DNA of 21,188 nucleotides, from contig JAOZRQ010000037.1 in assembly GCA_029940115.1 (NCBI GenBank), forward strand, positions 2,528 to 23,715, read 5' to 3'. A program made the position numbers and the translations under genes. This document shows positions 7,150 to 15,260 of the stretch, piece by piece. Under the pieces are notes generated by a model, which was not told the DNA's origin, ran no database searches, and worked only from the letters and a program-made list of their open reading frames with translations. How positions within the stretch are numbered: the first letter of the stretch is position 1; each line of letters starts with the position of its first letter. This DNA comes from Desulfobacterales bacterium (GTDB lineage Bacteria > Desulfobacterota > Desulfobacteria > Desulfobacterales > 4be13).

Positions 7150-8019
7150 TCTGCTCCCTGCCAATTCGATGTATGTCTCATTGATCTCGTATCCGACATA
7201 GTTGCGCCCGGCTTTTTGTGCGGAGACGCAGGTGGTTCCGCTACCGGAAAATGGATCCAGGATCACATCCGCCTTGAACGAATACAACTGGATCAGGCGA
7301 TGGGGAAGCTCTTCCGGAAAGGGCGCGGGATGCCCGATCTTTTTGGCCGACACCGCGGGAAAGGTCCAGACGCTTTTGGTCCATTCGAGAAACTCCTCTT
7401 TTCGGATGGTGTTCTCCCGCTGTTCACGCTTCCTTGAAAAGGTCTCCTTGGAAAACACGAGGATATACTCATGCACGTCCCTCAGCACGGGATTGGCTGA
7501 TGACATCCAGCTCCCCCAAGCCGTGGAGGGACTTGCACTCGACGCCTTGTTCCATATGACCTCCCCCCGCATCAGAAAACCGATATCCTGCATGTCGGCG
7601 ATGACATGGCTGTGAATCGGAATGTACGGCTTCCGCCCGAGATTCGCGATGTTGACACATGCCCGTCCCCCCGGAACCAGCACCCGATGAGTCTCCTCCC
7701 ACACCCGCCTCAGGAATCGGAGATGTTCCTCCAGGCTCAGATTCTCGTCATAGTCTTTGGACGCGTTGTAGGGCGGCGACGTGATCATCAGATGCACACT
7801 GTTGTCCGGCAACTCCTCCATATTTTCGCTCGACTTGCAGAACAGCTGATTCTGATACGCTTCGGGAATCCTGTTTTCAACATATGTCACCTTTTTCCCC
7901 TTTTTGAGGCCCTCATACAGACGACTTTTGTAGAATTTCGACGAATCATGGCCGATTCGGCCGGGGGTTCCGAATGAGCTGGTGGATGTTTTGCCACGTT
8001 TTGATGAATTGGCAGACAT
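7132..8019 (-). CDS. Orphan DNA methyltransferase, beta class (N4-cytosine or N6-adenine)
   Basis: This 295-residue enzyme transfers a methyl group from S-adenosylmethionine to an exocyclic amino group in DNA. The catalytic motif IV is SPPY (81-84) and the AdoMet-binding motif I is DPFSGSGTT (255-263). The order IV before I marks the beta class. SPPY is commoner in N4-cytosine enzymes but does not settle the base. The N-terminal block GTPGRIGHDSSKFYKSRLY is shared by a known group of these enzymes. The ATG at 8019 follows GGGAG with 6-base spacing. No restriction endonuclease gene is adjacent, so it is an orphan as far as this window shows. The 3' end is unusual: the last codons and stop lie in a heptamer array. 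A 41-bp tandem repeat precedes the gene. Confidence 0.9.
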   Translation of the reverse strand: MSANSSKRGKTSTSSFGTPGRIGHDSSKFYKSRLYEGLKKGKKVTYVENRIPEAYQNQLFCKSSENMEELPDNSVHLMITSPPYNASKDYDENLSLEEHLRFLRRVWEETHRVLVPGGRACVNIANLGRKPYIPIHSHVIADMQDIGFLMRGEVIWNKASSASPSTAWGSWMSSANPVLRDVHEYILVFSKETFSRKREQRENTIRKEEFLEWTKSVWTFPAVSAKKIGHPAPFPEELPHRLIQLYSFKADVILDPFSGSGTTCVSAQKAGRNYVGYEINETYIELAGSRLMLDV

Positions 8020-8046
8020 TTCAATCTCCCTTTTTGGTTTTCGGAC

Positions 8047-8190
8047 TTCGGCAAGACTTCGGCGTGAGCTCAGTCGAACGCTCAGTCATCGGCAAGACTT
8101 CGGCGTGAGCTCAGTCGAACGCTCAGTCTTCGGCAAGACTTCGGCGTGAGCTCAGTCGAACGCTCAGACTTCGGCGAGTCGTCGAACGAT
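8047..8190. repeat. 41-bp tandem repeat, three copies plus a partial
   Basis: The unit starts TCGGCAAGACTTCGGCGTGA and ends with CAGTCGAACGCTCAGTC. Copies lie at 8047-8087, 8088-8128 and 8129-8169, nearly identical, with a degenerate partial copy to about 8190. The array fills the gap between the hybrid kinase stop and the methyltransferase start. No unique spacers are present, so this is not a CRISPR. Confidence 0.9.
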
Positions 8191-8205
8191 TTGCCAATCC
8201 GGACA

Positions 8206-10296
8206 TCAAGCTTGCTGAATCAAGTCGAGAATCTTGGCATAGTCAAATTCGTCGGCCAGCTTCATCAGCTTGCCAGCAGTGGCCTCATCATGGATACGGA
8301 TGTCATGGACAAGGCTGGCAATCCGATCCATGTTCGCCCGGATGGTGGCATGTTCCAGATCCACCAACAGATCAGGCGGCAACGCGGAAAGCGCGGCCGG
8401 ATTCAGATCGCATTCTCCATCATCTGTGAACCGGGAACTCTCATCCATATGGAGCTCCTCATATACATACCGCACCCCCAAATGCTTTCCCATCATTTCG
8501 AAGAGATCCGATTCCCGGAAAGGTTTTCGCAAAAAATCATCGCAGCCGGCCGAAAGAACCACCTCCCGCTCCTCCTCAAAGGTGCTGGCAGTCAGCGCGA
8601 CGATCGCTGTGGCCTGGCCCTTGATATTCGACTTGATGCGCTTGGTGGCCTCATATCCATCCATCACCGGCATCCGCATGTCCATCCAGATCAAATGGGG
8701 TTCCCATTCCTTCCATATGTCAATCGCCTCTTGGCCGTCACAGGCTTCTCTCAGCTCAAACTCGAGGGAACTCAACATCTTGATCAGCAGTTGGCGGTTG
8801 CTCTCTTTGTTGTCAACGATCAGAATTCGATAGCGGGGCTGATTCGGTTCCAAGGCGATCACCCGGGGAGAGGGCTGGCAGGTTTGGATATCGGCCGCGT
8901 CAGCGATCTGGAACAGAATGTCAAATCTGAAAATTGAGCCGCGGCCCAGCTCACTGCTGACCGTCAAATCCCCCCCCATCAACTGGACAAACTTCCGACT
9001 GATGGGGAGGCCCAGACCGGTTCCCTCATGAGAATCCCGTCCCGACTTTGTCTGAATGAACGCTTCAAACAGATCATCCAGTTCATCCGGAGCCACCCCG
9101 GGACCGGAGTCCTCGATTTCAAAGAGAATGGAATGCAGGACGTTGTCCGTTGTCCGTTGTCCGTTGACTGTGGGGCGTTGTCCGTTGTCCGTTGACTGCG
9201 CGGGTGTTTCAATGTTCGAGTTTCGATCCCCGACAAAAGCTTGCCCTCGATGTCTTTTCCCCGATAAAAGCTTGCCCCCGACGTCTTTAATCGGGGGATG
9301 TCGGGGACAAGTATCGGGGGATGTCGGGGACAAGGTTTTGAGCTTGACCCGCAGAGAGACCCCACCCTCTTTGGTGAATTTGATCGCGTTGCTGAGCAGA
9401 TTGATCAGCACCTGGCGCAGGCGCGTCTCATCCGTTCGCACATGCTGGGGCACATCTCGCGAGCGGTCAAAAATCAGTTGCAACGCCTTCTCCTTGGCCT
9501 GCAATCGGAACATGTCCTCAATATCGTTCAACAGACGGCGCAGATCAAAGCTTTGTTCATGGATGGAGATGCGGCCGGCTTCGATCTTGGACAAGTCCAG
9601 CACATCATTGATGAGAGACAGGAGGTGTTCGCCGCTGCGGGAGATGATGCCGAGATTTTCCCGGTGATCGGGGGCCAGAGCCCCGCTGCGGGCCGTCAGC
9701 TGGGAAAAGCCGAGAATCGCGTTCAGAGGGGTGCGAAGTTCGTGACTCATGTTCGCCAGAAAAACGCTTTTCGCCTGATTCGCGGCCTCCGCGGACTCCT
9801 TGGCCCTGCGAAGCGCCTTCTGGGCCAGCTTCAGCGCCTTTTCCGCCTGCCTTCTCTCATTGATCTCCTTCCGGAGTTGGGCATTCTTCAGCTCAAGATT
9901 CTTTTGCAGCCGTCTCAAGGAGAGATGGGTCTCCACCCGGGCCAGCACCTCCTCGGCCTGAAAGGGCTTGGTGATATAGTCCACCGCACCGATGGAAAAG
10001 GCCTTCACCTTGTCCATGATCTCATCGAGGGAACTGATGAATATGACAGGGATGTCCTGAGTCTGCTCATCCGACTTCAACTGTTCGCAGACCTCATATC
10101 CAGACAGGTCAGGCATGATGATGTCGAGCAGGATCAGATCAACGGGTGCCTCCCGCACACTCGACAAAGCCCGCCGGCCGTTCAGAGCCGGCCGGACATC
10201 ATATCCCTCCTGAGTCAGCATCCGGGTCAGAAAACGGAGACTGACCCGCGTGTCATCCACCACGAGAATATTTGCTTTGGAATGATCGTCGCTCAT
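8206..10296 (-). CDS. Hybrid histidine kinase: receiver, HisKA, HATPase, receiver
   Basis: This 696-residue soluble kinase has an N-terminal receiver (8-125, Asp14/15, Asp58, Lys110), a coiled-coil linker and a HisKA domain with phospho-acceptor His185 (FLANMSHELRTP). The HATPase follows, with N box NLLSNAIKF (299-307), G1 DSGPG (396-400) and G2 GTGLGLP. A second receiver (490-605, Asp539) has Asn496 in place of the second acid of the usual pair. The C-terminal helical tail is found in related hybrid kinases. Between N box and G1 there is an extra stretch of about 65 residues (322-387) encoded by repeats at 9136-9334; it may or may not be tolerated. The ATG at 10296 follows AAAGGAGG. The open frame to 10350 is only repeat. 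With no membrane segment, it probably relays signal from the upstream membrane kinase. Confidence 0.9.
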   Translation of the reverse strand: MSDDHSKANILVVDDTRVSLRFLTRMLTQEGYDVRPALNGRRALSSVREAPVDLILLDIIMPDLSGYEVCEQLKSDEQTQDIPVIFISSLDEIMDKVKAFSIGAVDYITKPFQAEEVLARVETHLSLRRLQKNLELKNAQLRKEINERRQAEKALKLAQKALRRAKESAEAANQAKSVFLANMSHELRTPLNAILGFSQLTARSGALAPDHRENLGIISRSGEHLLSLINDVLDLSKIEAGRISIHEQSFDLRRLLNDIEDMFRLQAKEKALQLIFDRSRDVPQHVRTDETRLRQVLINLLSNAIKFTKEGGVSLRVKLKTLSPTSPDTCPRHPPIKDVGGKLLSGKRHRGQAFVGDRNSNIETPAQSTDNGQRPTVNGQRTTDNVLHSILFEIEDSGPGVAPDELDDLFEAFIQTKSGRDSHEGTGLGLPISRKFVQLMGGDLTVSSELGRGSIFRFDILFQIADAADIQTCQPSPRVIALEPNQPRYRILIVDNKESNRQLLIKMLSSLEFELREACDGQEAIDIWKEWEPHLIWMDMRMPVMDGYEATKRIKSNIKGQATAIVALTASTFEEEREVVLSAGCDDFLRKPFRESDLFEMMGKHLGVRYVYEELHMDESSRFTDDGECDLNPAALSALPPDLLVDLEHATIRANMDRIASLVHDIRIHDEATAGKLMKLADEFDYAKILDLIQQA
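9141..9334. repeat. Composite repeat insertion inside the hybrid kinase gene
   Basis: Three repeat types lie side by side. First, eight words of 7 bases in register (9141-9196; mostly CGTTGTC, with CGTTGAC and TGTGGGG). Second, a palindromic stretch with AAAAGCTTGCCCCCGACG (9266-9297) that is nearly the reverse complement of the insert in the MITE at 15474-15626. Third, two 21-base copies of TCGGGGGATGTCGGGGACAA(G) (9291-9311 and 9314-9334). The reading frame is kept open through all of it. Confidence 0.9.
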
Positions 10297-10320
10297 CTTC
10301 GGTCCTCCTTTCATAATAAT

Positions 10321-10380
10321 AGCTGTAAGCTGTAAGCTGTAAGCTTCCACCTTACAGCTTACAGCTTACAGCTCACAGCT
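10321..10380. repeat. Heptamer hairpin (AGCTGTA) between the two kinase genes
   Basis: Three copies of AGCTGTA (10321-10341) are followed by a 7-base loop and inverted copies TACAGCT (10353-10373) plus CACAGCT. The arms 10321-10343 and 10351-10373 pair perfectly over 23 bp. The array overlaps the 3' end of the membrane kinase and gives it its stop codon (10359-10361). In RNA it would form a very stable hairpin between the two genes, ending 25 bases upstream of the hybrid kinase start. Confidence 0.95.
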
Positions 10381-12530
10381 TCAATAAGCTCCGACAGGAT
10401 GTCGCCTGCCTCGTCAAATCCGAAATCATTGACAAGGGAGTTGATTTCTCTGATCCTCTCATCCATGTCCCCGGGCAGGGCATATTTGAGGATCGCCTCG
10501 ATGATCTCCGAACTGCCGAGGGGGTCCAGGTCATTCAGAGAGGTGCCGAGTTGTTTCAGCGATCCAAGAAGTTCGTTCATGTCCACAGGCCTGCTTTCAT
10601 CTTCCCTGATCTCCTGAACGGTCTCCTCCCCGATCTCTTTTGCCGGCGCATTCGTGTCTGCTTCCGTCTTTCTGGCGGGCATCTCAGACATCGGCCTCAC
10701 TCCGAGACGGGAAGTGAAGGAGAATACGCTCCCCCTTCCCTCCTCACTTTCAATGGCAATTCCGTTCCCCCCCATCATCCGGACCAGTTTCTCACTGATG
10801 GGGAGTCCCAGACCGGTTCCCCCATATTTCCTTGTGCTGGAACCGTCAATTTGGGTGAACATCCTGAACAGGGAATCCATTTTCTCAGATGGGATGCCAA
10901 TGCCTGTGTCAGAGACAGCGAAAGTGAGCGTCACCTCGTCTGCATGCTGGTCCGTGACGGAGACAGAGAGGGCGATCTCCCCTTTTTCGGTGAATTTGAT
11001 CGCGTTGCCGATCAGATTCAGGAGAACCTGACGCAGGCGGGACGCGTCTCCCATCAGACCGGCCGGCACATCCGGCGAGAATTCCACCACAAAATGAATC
11101 TCCTTTTGCAAGGGCATGTTTCTGAAACTGTCTGTGACCTCTTCCAGAAAATCATGGAACCGGAACGGCTCAGATTCAATCTCCATCTGATCCGCCTCGA
11201 TCTTTGCGAGATCAAGAATGTCGCTGAGGATCGTCAGAAGGTCCCGGGATGATGCCTGAACCTCTCTCAGGCATCTCCGTTGTTCCTTGGTCAGTTCCGT
11301 ATCCAGCGCGAGAGCACTCATGCCGATGATGGCGTTCATGGGGGTGCGGATTTCATGGGACATGTTGGCCAGAAATTCGCTTTTTGCCCGACTTGCCTGT
11401 TCTGCCTGCTTTCTGGCAAGTTCAAGTTCCCTGGCATGGTCCCGCAATTTTTCGTTGGTCTCGATCAGCTCCGCGGTCCGCTGTTTCACCAGCTCCTCGA
11501 GATGGTACCGGTGCTGGTTGATGGTGTCGAGCATGTCGTTGAGCGCGAATCCGAGGTCGGCGATCTCATCCCTCGCGCGGGAGGAGAAGCGAATGGAGTC
11601 ATTGTCGGCCTTCACCTCTGTCATCACCCGCGATATCTGCCGGATCGGATTGACAATCTTTGTGGCCATCACCTCAAGGATGAACAGGAGCAGAAGAAAG
11701 GCGATTCCCGCAGAGATGAAAAACCACCGTTGCAACGCGCGGCGGAGGTCATTTCCGGTTGATATCGCTTCAGAGGAGAATTCCTCCGCTGTCTGGGACA
11801 TATGGGAAAAGAGTTCCCTCAGTTCGGTGCTGATTTCGTCAAGGCGTTTCTCTGCCACCCGGATATCTTTTTCCAGCTTGAAATCATGCGCCATGAAATT
11901 GTCCAAGTTTCGAATGTAGGATTCCACCCGCGTGTCGGGGTTCTGAGCGTTGGAAAGTCTTTTCCTCATCAATCCGAAAACCATCTGAAACGCCAAGTAT
12001 TCCGAATCCCTATGGTTCCGCAGATAGGTGCCCATGAATCTGTCGAGATTGCGAACCGATCGGAGTGAGGCGATGTCATTCTGCATGAGAAAGGTGGAAG
12101 CGAACACCTGGTAACTGGAATTGATCCGAGTCAGGTTCAGCTTCCGGTCTGTTCCCAATTGGATCAGGCGGTTGAACGCGTCTTCATATTCGGACATCAG
12201 ACCGGATATCTCTCTTGTTTCATGAGACAAATGATTTGCATCAAAGCTTTTCATTCCCTTTTGAATGCGCTCCATGGAAGTGCCGAACTGTTTGTCCGCA
12301 TCAGGATGACTCTTGCCATGGATGATCTCTCCCCAGAACCTGAGTTTCCAGAATTCCTTTTCCAGCTCTTTGATCTCCTTGTTCATCTCCGCAGATGTCC
12401 ACTCTGCTTCCGAGATGGCCTTCAGCTTGTCGAGGAAGACCACCAGTTCGACATATCCGACGCAGAAGATAAGGATCAGGAAGCCCACGATGATATGAAA
12501 TTTCTGTTTCGTGCTCTTGAAAACCAGCAT
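10359..12530 (-). CDS. Membrane histidine kinase with helical periplasmic sensor, HAMP, HisKA, HATPase
   Basis: This 723-residue sensor has TM1 (11-34), a periplasmic domain of about 235 residues predicted all-helical, and TM2 (270-289). HAMP (290-345) and a coiled coil follow. HisKA contains His392 (FLANMSHEIRTP). The HATPase has N box NLIGNA (505-510), G1 DTGIG (541-545) and G2 GTGLGLP. The tail (about 650-720) is helical, like the tail of the neighbouring hybrid kinase, but no receiver is present. Phosphate is therefore probably passed to a separate receiver, such as the adjacent hybrid kinase. The long helical sensor beside a binding-protein gene recalls TorS with TorT; this is an analogy, not a homology claim. 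The ATG at 12530 follows GGGGAAGAGG. The last four residues and stop come from a heptamer array, so the native C-terminus may have been a little different. Confidence 0.9.
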   Translation of the reverse strand: MLVFKSTKQKFHIIVGFLILIFCVGYVELVVFLDKLKAISEAEWTSAEMNKEIKELEKEFWKLRFWGEIIHGKSHPDADKQFGTSMERIQKGMKSFDANHLSHETREISGLMSEYEDAFNRLIQLGTDRKLNLTRINSSYQVFASTFLMQNDIASLRSVRNLDRFMGTYLRNHRDSEYLAFQMVFGLMRKRLSNAQNPDTRVESYIRNLDNFMAHDFKLEKDIRVAEKRLDEISTELRELFSHMSQTAEEFSSEAISTGNDLRRALQRWFFISAGIAFLLLLFILEVMATKIVNPIRQISRVMTEVKADNDSIRFSSRARDEIADLGFALNDMLDTINQHRYHLEELVKQRTAELIETNEKLRDHARELELARKQAEQASRAKSEFLANMSHEIRTPMNAIIGMSALALDTELTKEQRRCLREVQASSRDLLTILSDILDLAKIEADQMEIESEPFRFHDFLEEVTDSFRNMPLQKEIHFVVEFSPDVPAGLMGDASRLRQVLLNLIGNAIKFTEKGEIALSVSVTDQHADEVTLTFAVSDTGIGIPSEKMDSLFRMFTQIDGSSTRKYGGTGLGLPISEKLVRMMGGNGIAIESEEGRGSVFSFTSRLGVRPMSEMPARKTEADTNAPAKEIGEETVQEIREDESRPVDMNELLGSLKQLGTSLNDLDPLGSSEIIEAILKYALPGDMDERIREINSLVNDFGFDEAGDILSELIEAVSCKL

Positions 12531-13589
12531 GGATTGCCTCTTCCCCGCCCTGCCCCTGCCCCCGCCGTTGCCCCCGCCCCTTGCCCGTGCCCGGTGTCGG
12601 GCAGGAACAGGGGTTCTGGATTTGTCAGTCGTCTGAGCTTGCCGAAGTCAATCAGCTTCAATTCCACAAACGCGACTTTGGGCAGTTTTTCCCCGCTGAA
12701 TGACCGAACCGCGCTTTGAACAGCCAGCCATCCCATCCTTTCGGGTTTCTGGGCGATGGTGGCGGCAAGCTTTTTCTGTCTGACAGCCTCCAGCGCCTCG
12801 GGAGTCGCGTCAAAGCCGACGATGACAGGAGGGCTGACCGCTCCGGCCGCGGCAAAGGCATCTATTGCTCCGAGAGCCATCGGATCGTTATGGGCAAATA
12901 TCGCGTCAAAGGAGACTTTTCTCTTCAGAATCTGCGTCGTGACTTCCTTGGCCCTGTTCCGGCCAAAATCAGCGACCTCCCTGACCGCGACTTCCAAACC
13001 CGGATGTTTGTTGATGACCTCATTGAATCCTTTGCCGCGGTCATAGGCTGCGGATGTTCCAGGGATGCCCTCGAGTTCCAGAATCTTCCCCTTGCCCCTC
13101 AATCGCCTTGCAATGAATTCCCCGGCCATCCGCCCGCCAGCAACATTGTCCGAGGCAATGTGAGAGAGGACAATGTCCTCTCTCAAAGTTTTCCGGTCAA
13201 CGGTTATGATCCTCATCCCTTCGGCATGGGCAATTTCCATTGCCGGGCCCAGTTGGTGGGATTGATGATGATCATGTCCGCCTTTTGCCGAATGAAATTT
13301 TGCAGATCAAGCAGTTGTCGTTTCCCGCATCCGCGAGCAGGAGTTCCGCGCCGAAGATCTGATGTTCAACTTCGGTCTCCCTTTCCACGCCAAAGACCTC
13401 AAAGGGGATGTTATGCTTTTTGGCATAAGCTTTGGCCCCGGATTCCATATTCACGAAAAACGGATTGAACAGATCCTTCATCACCAGTGCCACCGTCTTC
13501 TGATTTCCGGCCAAGACAACATCCGCTGTCATCAGCCCCGAACAGAGAAGACAGAGCATTGCAATGATGAAATGCAAAACAGTTTTCAT
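12476..13589 (-). pseudogene. Sugar-type periplasmic binding protein (RbsB/TorT-like), frameshifted
   Basis: The N-terminus (MKT start at 13589 after AAGGAGG) has a clear signal peptide and then VALVMKDLFNPFFVNMESGA, the start of a type 1 periplasmic binding protein. The rest is split over three frames: residues to about LLADAGND, then RQLLDLQNFIRQKADMIIINP TN, then PAMEIAHAEGMRIITVDRK to the end (SDNVAGGRMAGEF, DAIFAHNDPMALGAIDAF, PVIVGFDATPEAL). Shifts lie near 13310 and near 13250. Both could be sequencing errors, but the first fits loss of one 7-base direct repeat. The C-terminus runs past the expected end near LKLID into a GC-rich repeat (12541-12606) and overlaps the kinase start by 55 bases. 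It would be the ligand receptor for the downstream kinase. If the shifts are real, it is inactive. Confidence 0.8.
12541..12606. repeat. GC-rich short-word array at the binding-protein 3' end
   Basis: Reiterated CCCTGCC/CCCCCGCC words are followed by inverted GGGCAGG and CAGGGG. In the binding-protein frame it encodes the odd tail GHGQGAGATAGAGAGRGRG, which is not part of the family. It ends 10 bases upstream of the membrane kinase start. Confidence 0.75.
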
Positions 13590-13635
13590 GGTTTCCTCCT
13601 TTTTTTTGTCATGCATAAAATTATAATCCGAACCC

Positions 13636-13705
13636 GCCCTGCCCTTGGCCTTCTGCCCTTGTCCGAACAGGGCAGGGACAGGGGCGCGGGCAGGGCAAGG
13701 GACAT
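13636..13705. repeat. GC-rich inverted short-word array (CCCTGCC / GGGCAGG)
   Basis: Words such as CCCTGCCCTTG on the left (13638-13648) reappear inverted as CAGGGCAAGGG (13691-13701), with CCGAACAGGGCAGGGACAGG between. It fills the gap between the receiver-PP2C stop and the binding-protein start and could fold in the transcript. Confidence 0.75.
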
Positions 13706-13732
13706 GGTGAGAATCTGGTCAGGCACACCATC

Positions 13733-14935
13733 TCACACCACAAACCCGACAACCGTCACATCATCCTGCCTTTCCCCATTGCCTTTGTAGTCATTGAAGG
13801 CTTTCACAAGCATCTCCCGCTGTTTCTCAAAAGGCAGGCCGGCACCCTTCTTCAACAGAGCTCTGAAACGCTTGTTGCCGAACCGTCGCTCATCTTTCTC
13901 GTCCAGTTGATCCGCGAATCCGTCTGTGAACATATAAAAGGACATCCCCTTTCGCAGTTCCAAGGTATGACTCCCGAAGGCGAAGCCCAAATCGGATTTT
14001 TTGTAACCGATGCTCTGTTTGTCCCCTTTCACAAGGGTCAATTCATCCTTGAAGATGCAAATCAGGGGGAGTCTCGCGCCGGCAAAGGTGATCTGGCCAT
14101 TCGCCGCATCTGGCGATGACCTGCGGATGGAACATATTGAGGCATCCAGACCATCATCTGAGGGGGCCTCCTCCGTGTCCTGCCGGAGGGTCATTTTCAC
14201 GAACCCGTTGAGGAGATTCAGGATTTCAGCTGGTTCCCGGCACTTTTCATCTTTGACGATTCGCCTCATGCCCGAGGAGGCGATCATGGTCATAAAGGCC
14301 CCGGGCACACCATGGCCCGTGCAGTCAATCACAGCGATGATGAGGCCGTCATCAAACCGATGGGTGAATATGAAATCTCCAGCCACGATATCCCTGGGCA
14401 ACCATAAGAAAAAGCTGTTCGGGAGGAAGGCTTTCATATTTTCCGGATTCGGCAGGAGTGAACGCTGGATCAGTTTGGCATACTGGATGCTTGAGGTGAT
14501 CTTCTCATTTGCGGCTTCGGAAGCCTCCTTCGCGGCCAGCAACTTCTGGTTGGCCAGTCTGAGGGAGAGATGGGTGTTTATCCTGGCCTTCACTTCGAGA
14601 ACCTCAAACGGTTTGGTGATGTAATCCACAGCCCCGGCCTTGAATCCGTCTGTCTTGTTTTCCACTTCGTTCATGGCCGTGAGGAAGATGATCGGGATGT
14701 CCTGTGTGGCCGTGTCGTTCTTGACATGCCGGCAGACCTCGTAACCGTCCATCCCGGGCATCATGATGTCGAGCAGAATCAGATCCGGCGGGGTGGTCTG
14801 GACGAATTTCAAGGCTCTCTCACCATTCAGCGCGACACTGAGCTTGTAATCATCTTTCAACGCCTGCAACAGAAAGTTGATGTTTGATTTGGTGTCATCA
14901 ACGAGAAGCACCTTGCATTGGCTGAGATCATTCAT
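13733..14935 (-). CDS. Response regulator with SpoIIE/RsbU-type PP2C phosphatase output
   Basis: This 400-residue protein has a receiver (8-122: Asp13/14, phospho-acceptor Asp56, Lys108) and a coiled-coil linker (125-148). The PP2C/SpoIIE phosphatase domain (150-400) has metal-binding acids at Asp187 (VAGDF), Asp204 (DCTGHGVPGAF), Asp338 (FTDGF) and Asp391/392 (DDVTVVGF). Such proteins dephosphorylate serine-phosphorylated anti-sigma antagonists in partner-switching pathways when the receiver is phosphorylated. No antagonist or anti-sigma gene lies in the window. The ATG at 14935 follows AAGGAGGAGG. The frame continues upstream to 15028 but crosses the promoter, so the longer start is rejected. 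It is the first gene of the leftward signalling block and carries a good sigma-70 promoter at 15000-15028. Confidence 0.92.
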   Translation of the reverse strand: MNDLSQCKVLLVDDTKSNINFLLQALKDDYKLSVALNGERALKFVQTTPPDLILLDIMMPGMDGYEVCRHVKNDTATQDIPIIFLTAMNEVENKTDGFKAGAVDYITKPFEVLEVKARINTHLSLRLANQKLLAAKEASEAANEKITSSIQYAKLIQRSLLPNPENMKAFLPNSFFLWLPRDIVAGDFIFTHRFDDGLIIAVIDCTGHGVPGAFMTMIASSGMRRIVKDEKCREPAEILNLLNGFVKMTLRQDTEEAPSDDGLDASICSIRRSSPDAANGQITFAGARLPLICIFKDELTLVKGDKQSIGYKKSDLGFAFGSHTLELRKGMSFYMFTDGFADQLDEKDERRFGNKRFRALLKKGAGLPFEKQREMLVKAFNDYKGNGERQDDVTVVGFVV

Positions 14936-14999
14936 TGCCTCCTCCTTGGGCATGGATTCAAACGGTTTGACAGGGCAGAAGGGATGGTTTTCGGATGTC

Positions 15000-15028
15000 A
15001 GGATACCCACTTTTTCAAAACCTGTCAA
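15000..15028 (-). promoter_or_regulatory. Sigma-70-type promoter for the signalling block
   Basis: Read leftward: TTGACA (15028-15023), a 17-base spacer, then TATCCT (15005-15000). Transcription would begin near 14993, giving a leader of about 58 bases before the receiver-PP2C gene. The -35 is perfect and the -10 matches four of six. Confidence 0.6.
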
Positions 15029-15082
15029 TTGAAATTCTTACGCGCTCACCCATCAAGGAGGTCAAGGTTCACTTTGGAAGTG

Positions 15083-15113
15083 ACACTTTCCGGAGTCCAA
15101 AGTTCACTTTGGA
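15083..15113. repeat. Dispersed 31-base repeat with hairpin, copy 1
   Basis: The stretch ends CCGGAGTCCAAAGTTCACTT then TGGA, and contains the palindrome CCAAAGT-TC-ACTTTGG (15097-15112). It matches 18206-18236 with two or three differences. A related partial copy precedes it at 15061-15080. Confidence 0.75.
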
Positions 15114-15120
15114 ATCTCAG

Positions 15121-15260
15121 AGTTTGACTTTGGCACCGAACAAGTTCCCTGCCTGACCGTGCCCTGTCCCTGCCCTGCCCCTTCCCGGCACGGATGTCGG
15201 GCTGGGATCGGGCACGGCACGGGTATTGACTCACAAATATTTTACATTTTTCATGCCGCA
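15121..15260. other. Repeat-rich intergenic segment upstream of the signalling block
   Basis: GC-rich words (CCGTGCCCTGTCCCTGCCC) and the pair CCGTGCC (15157-15163) / GGCACGG (15187-15193) form a hairpin. GATCGGGCACGG recurs at about 15362. No gene is supported between 14936 and 15649; this segment and the repeats around it account for that gap. Confidence 0.55.

Noticed and set aside
9298..10335. A 345-codon open frame antisense to the hybrid kinase
   Set aside because: It mirrors the conserved receiver and HisKA codons on the other strand and shows no domain of its own.
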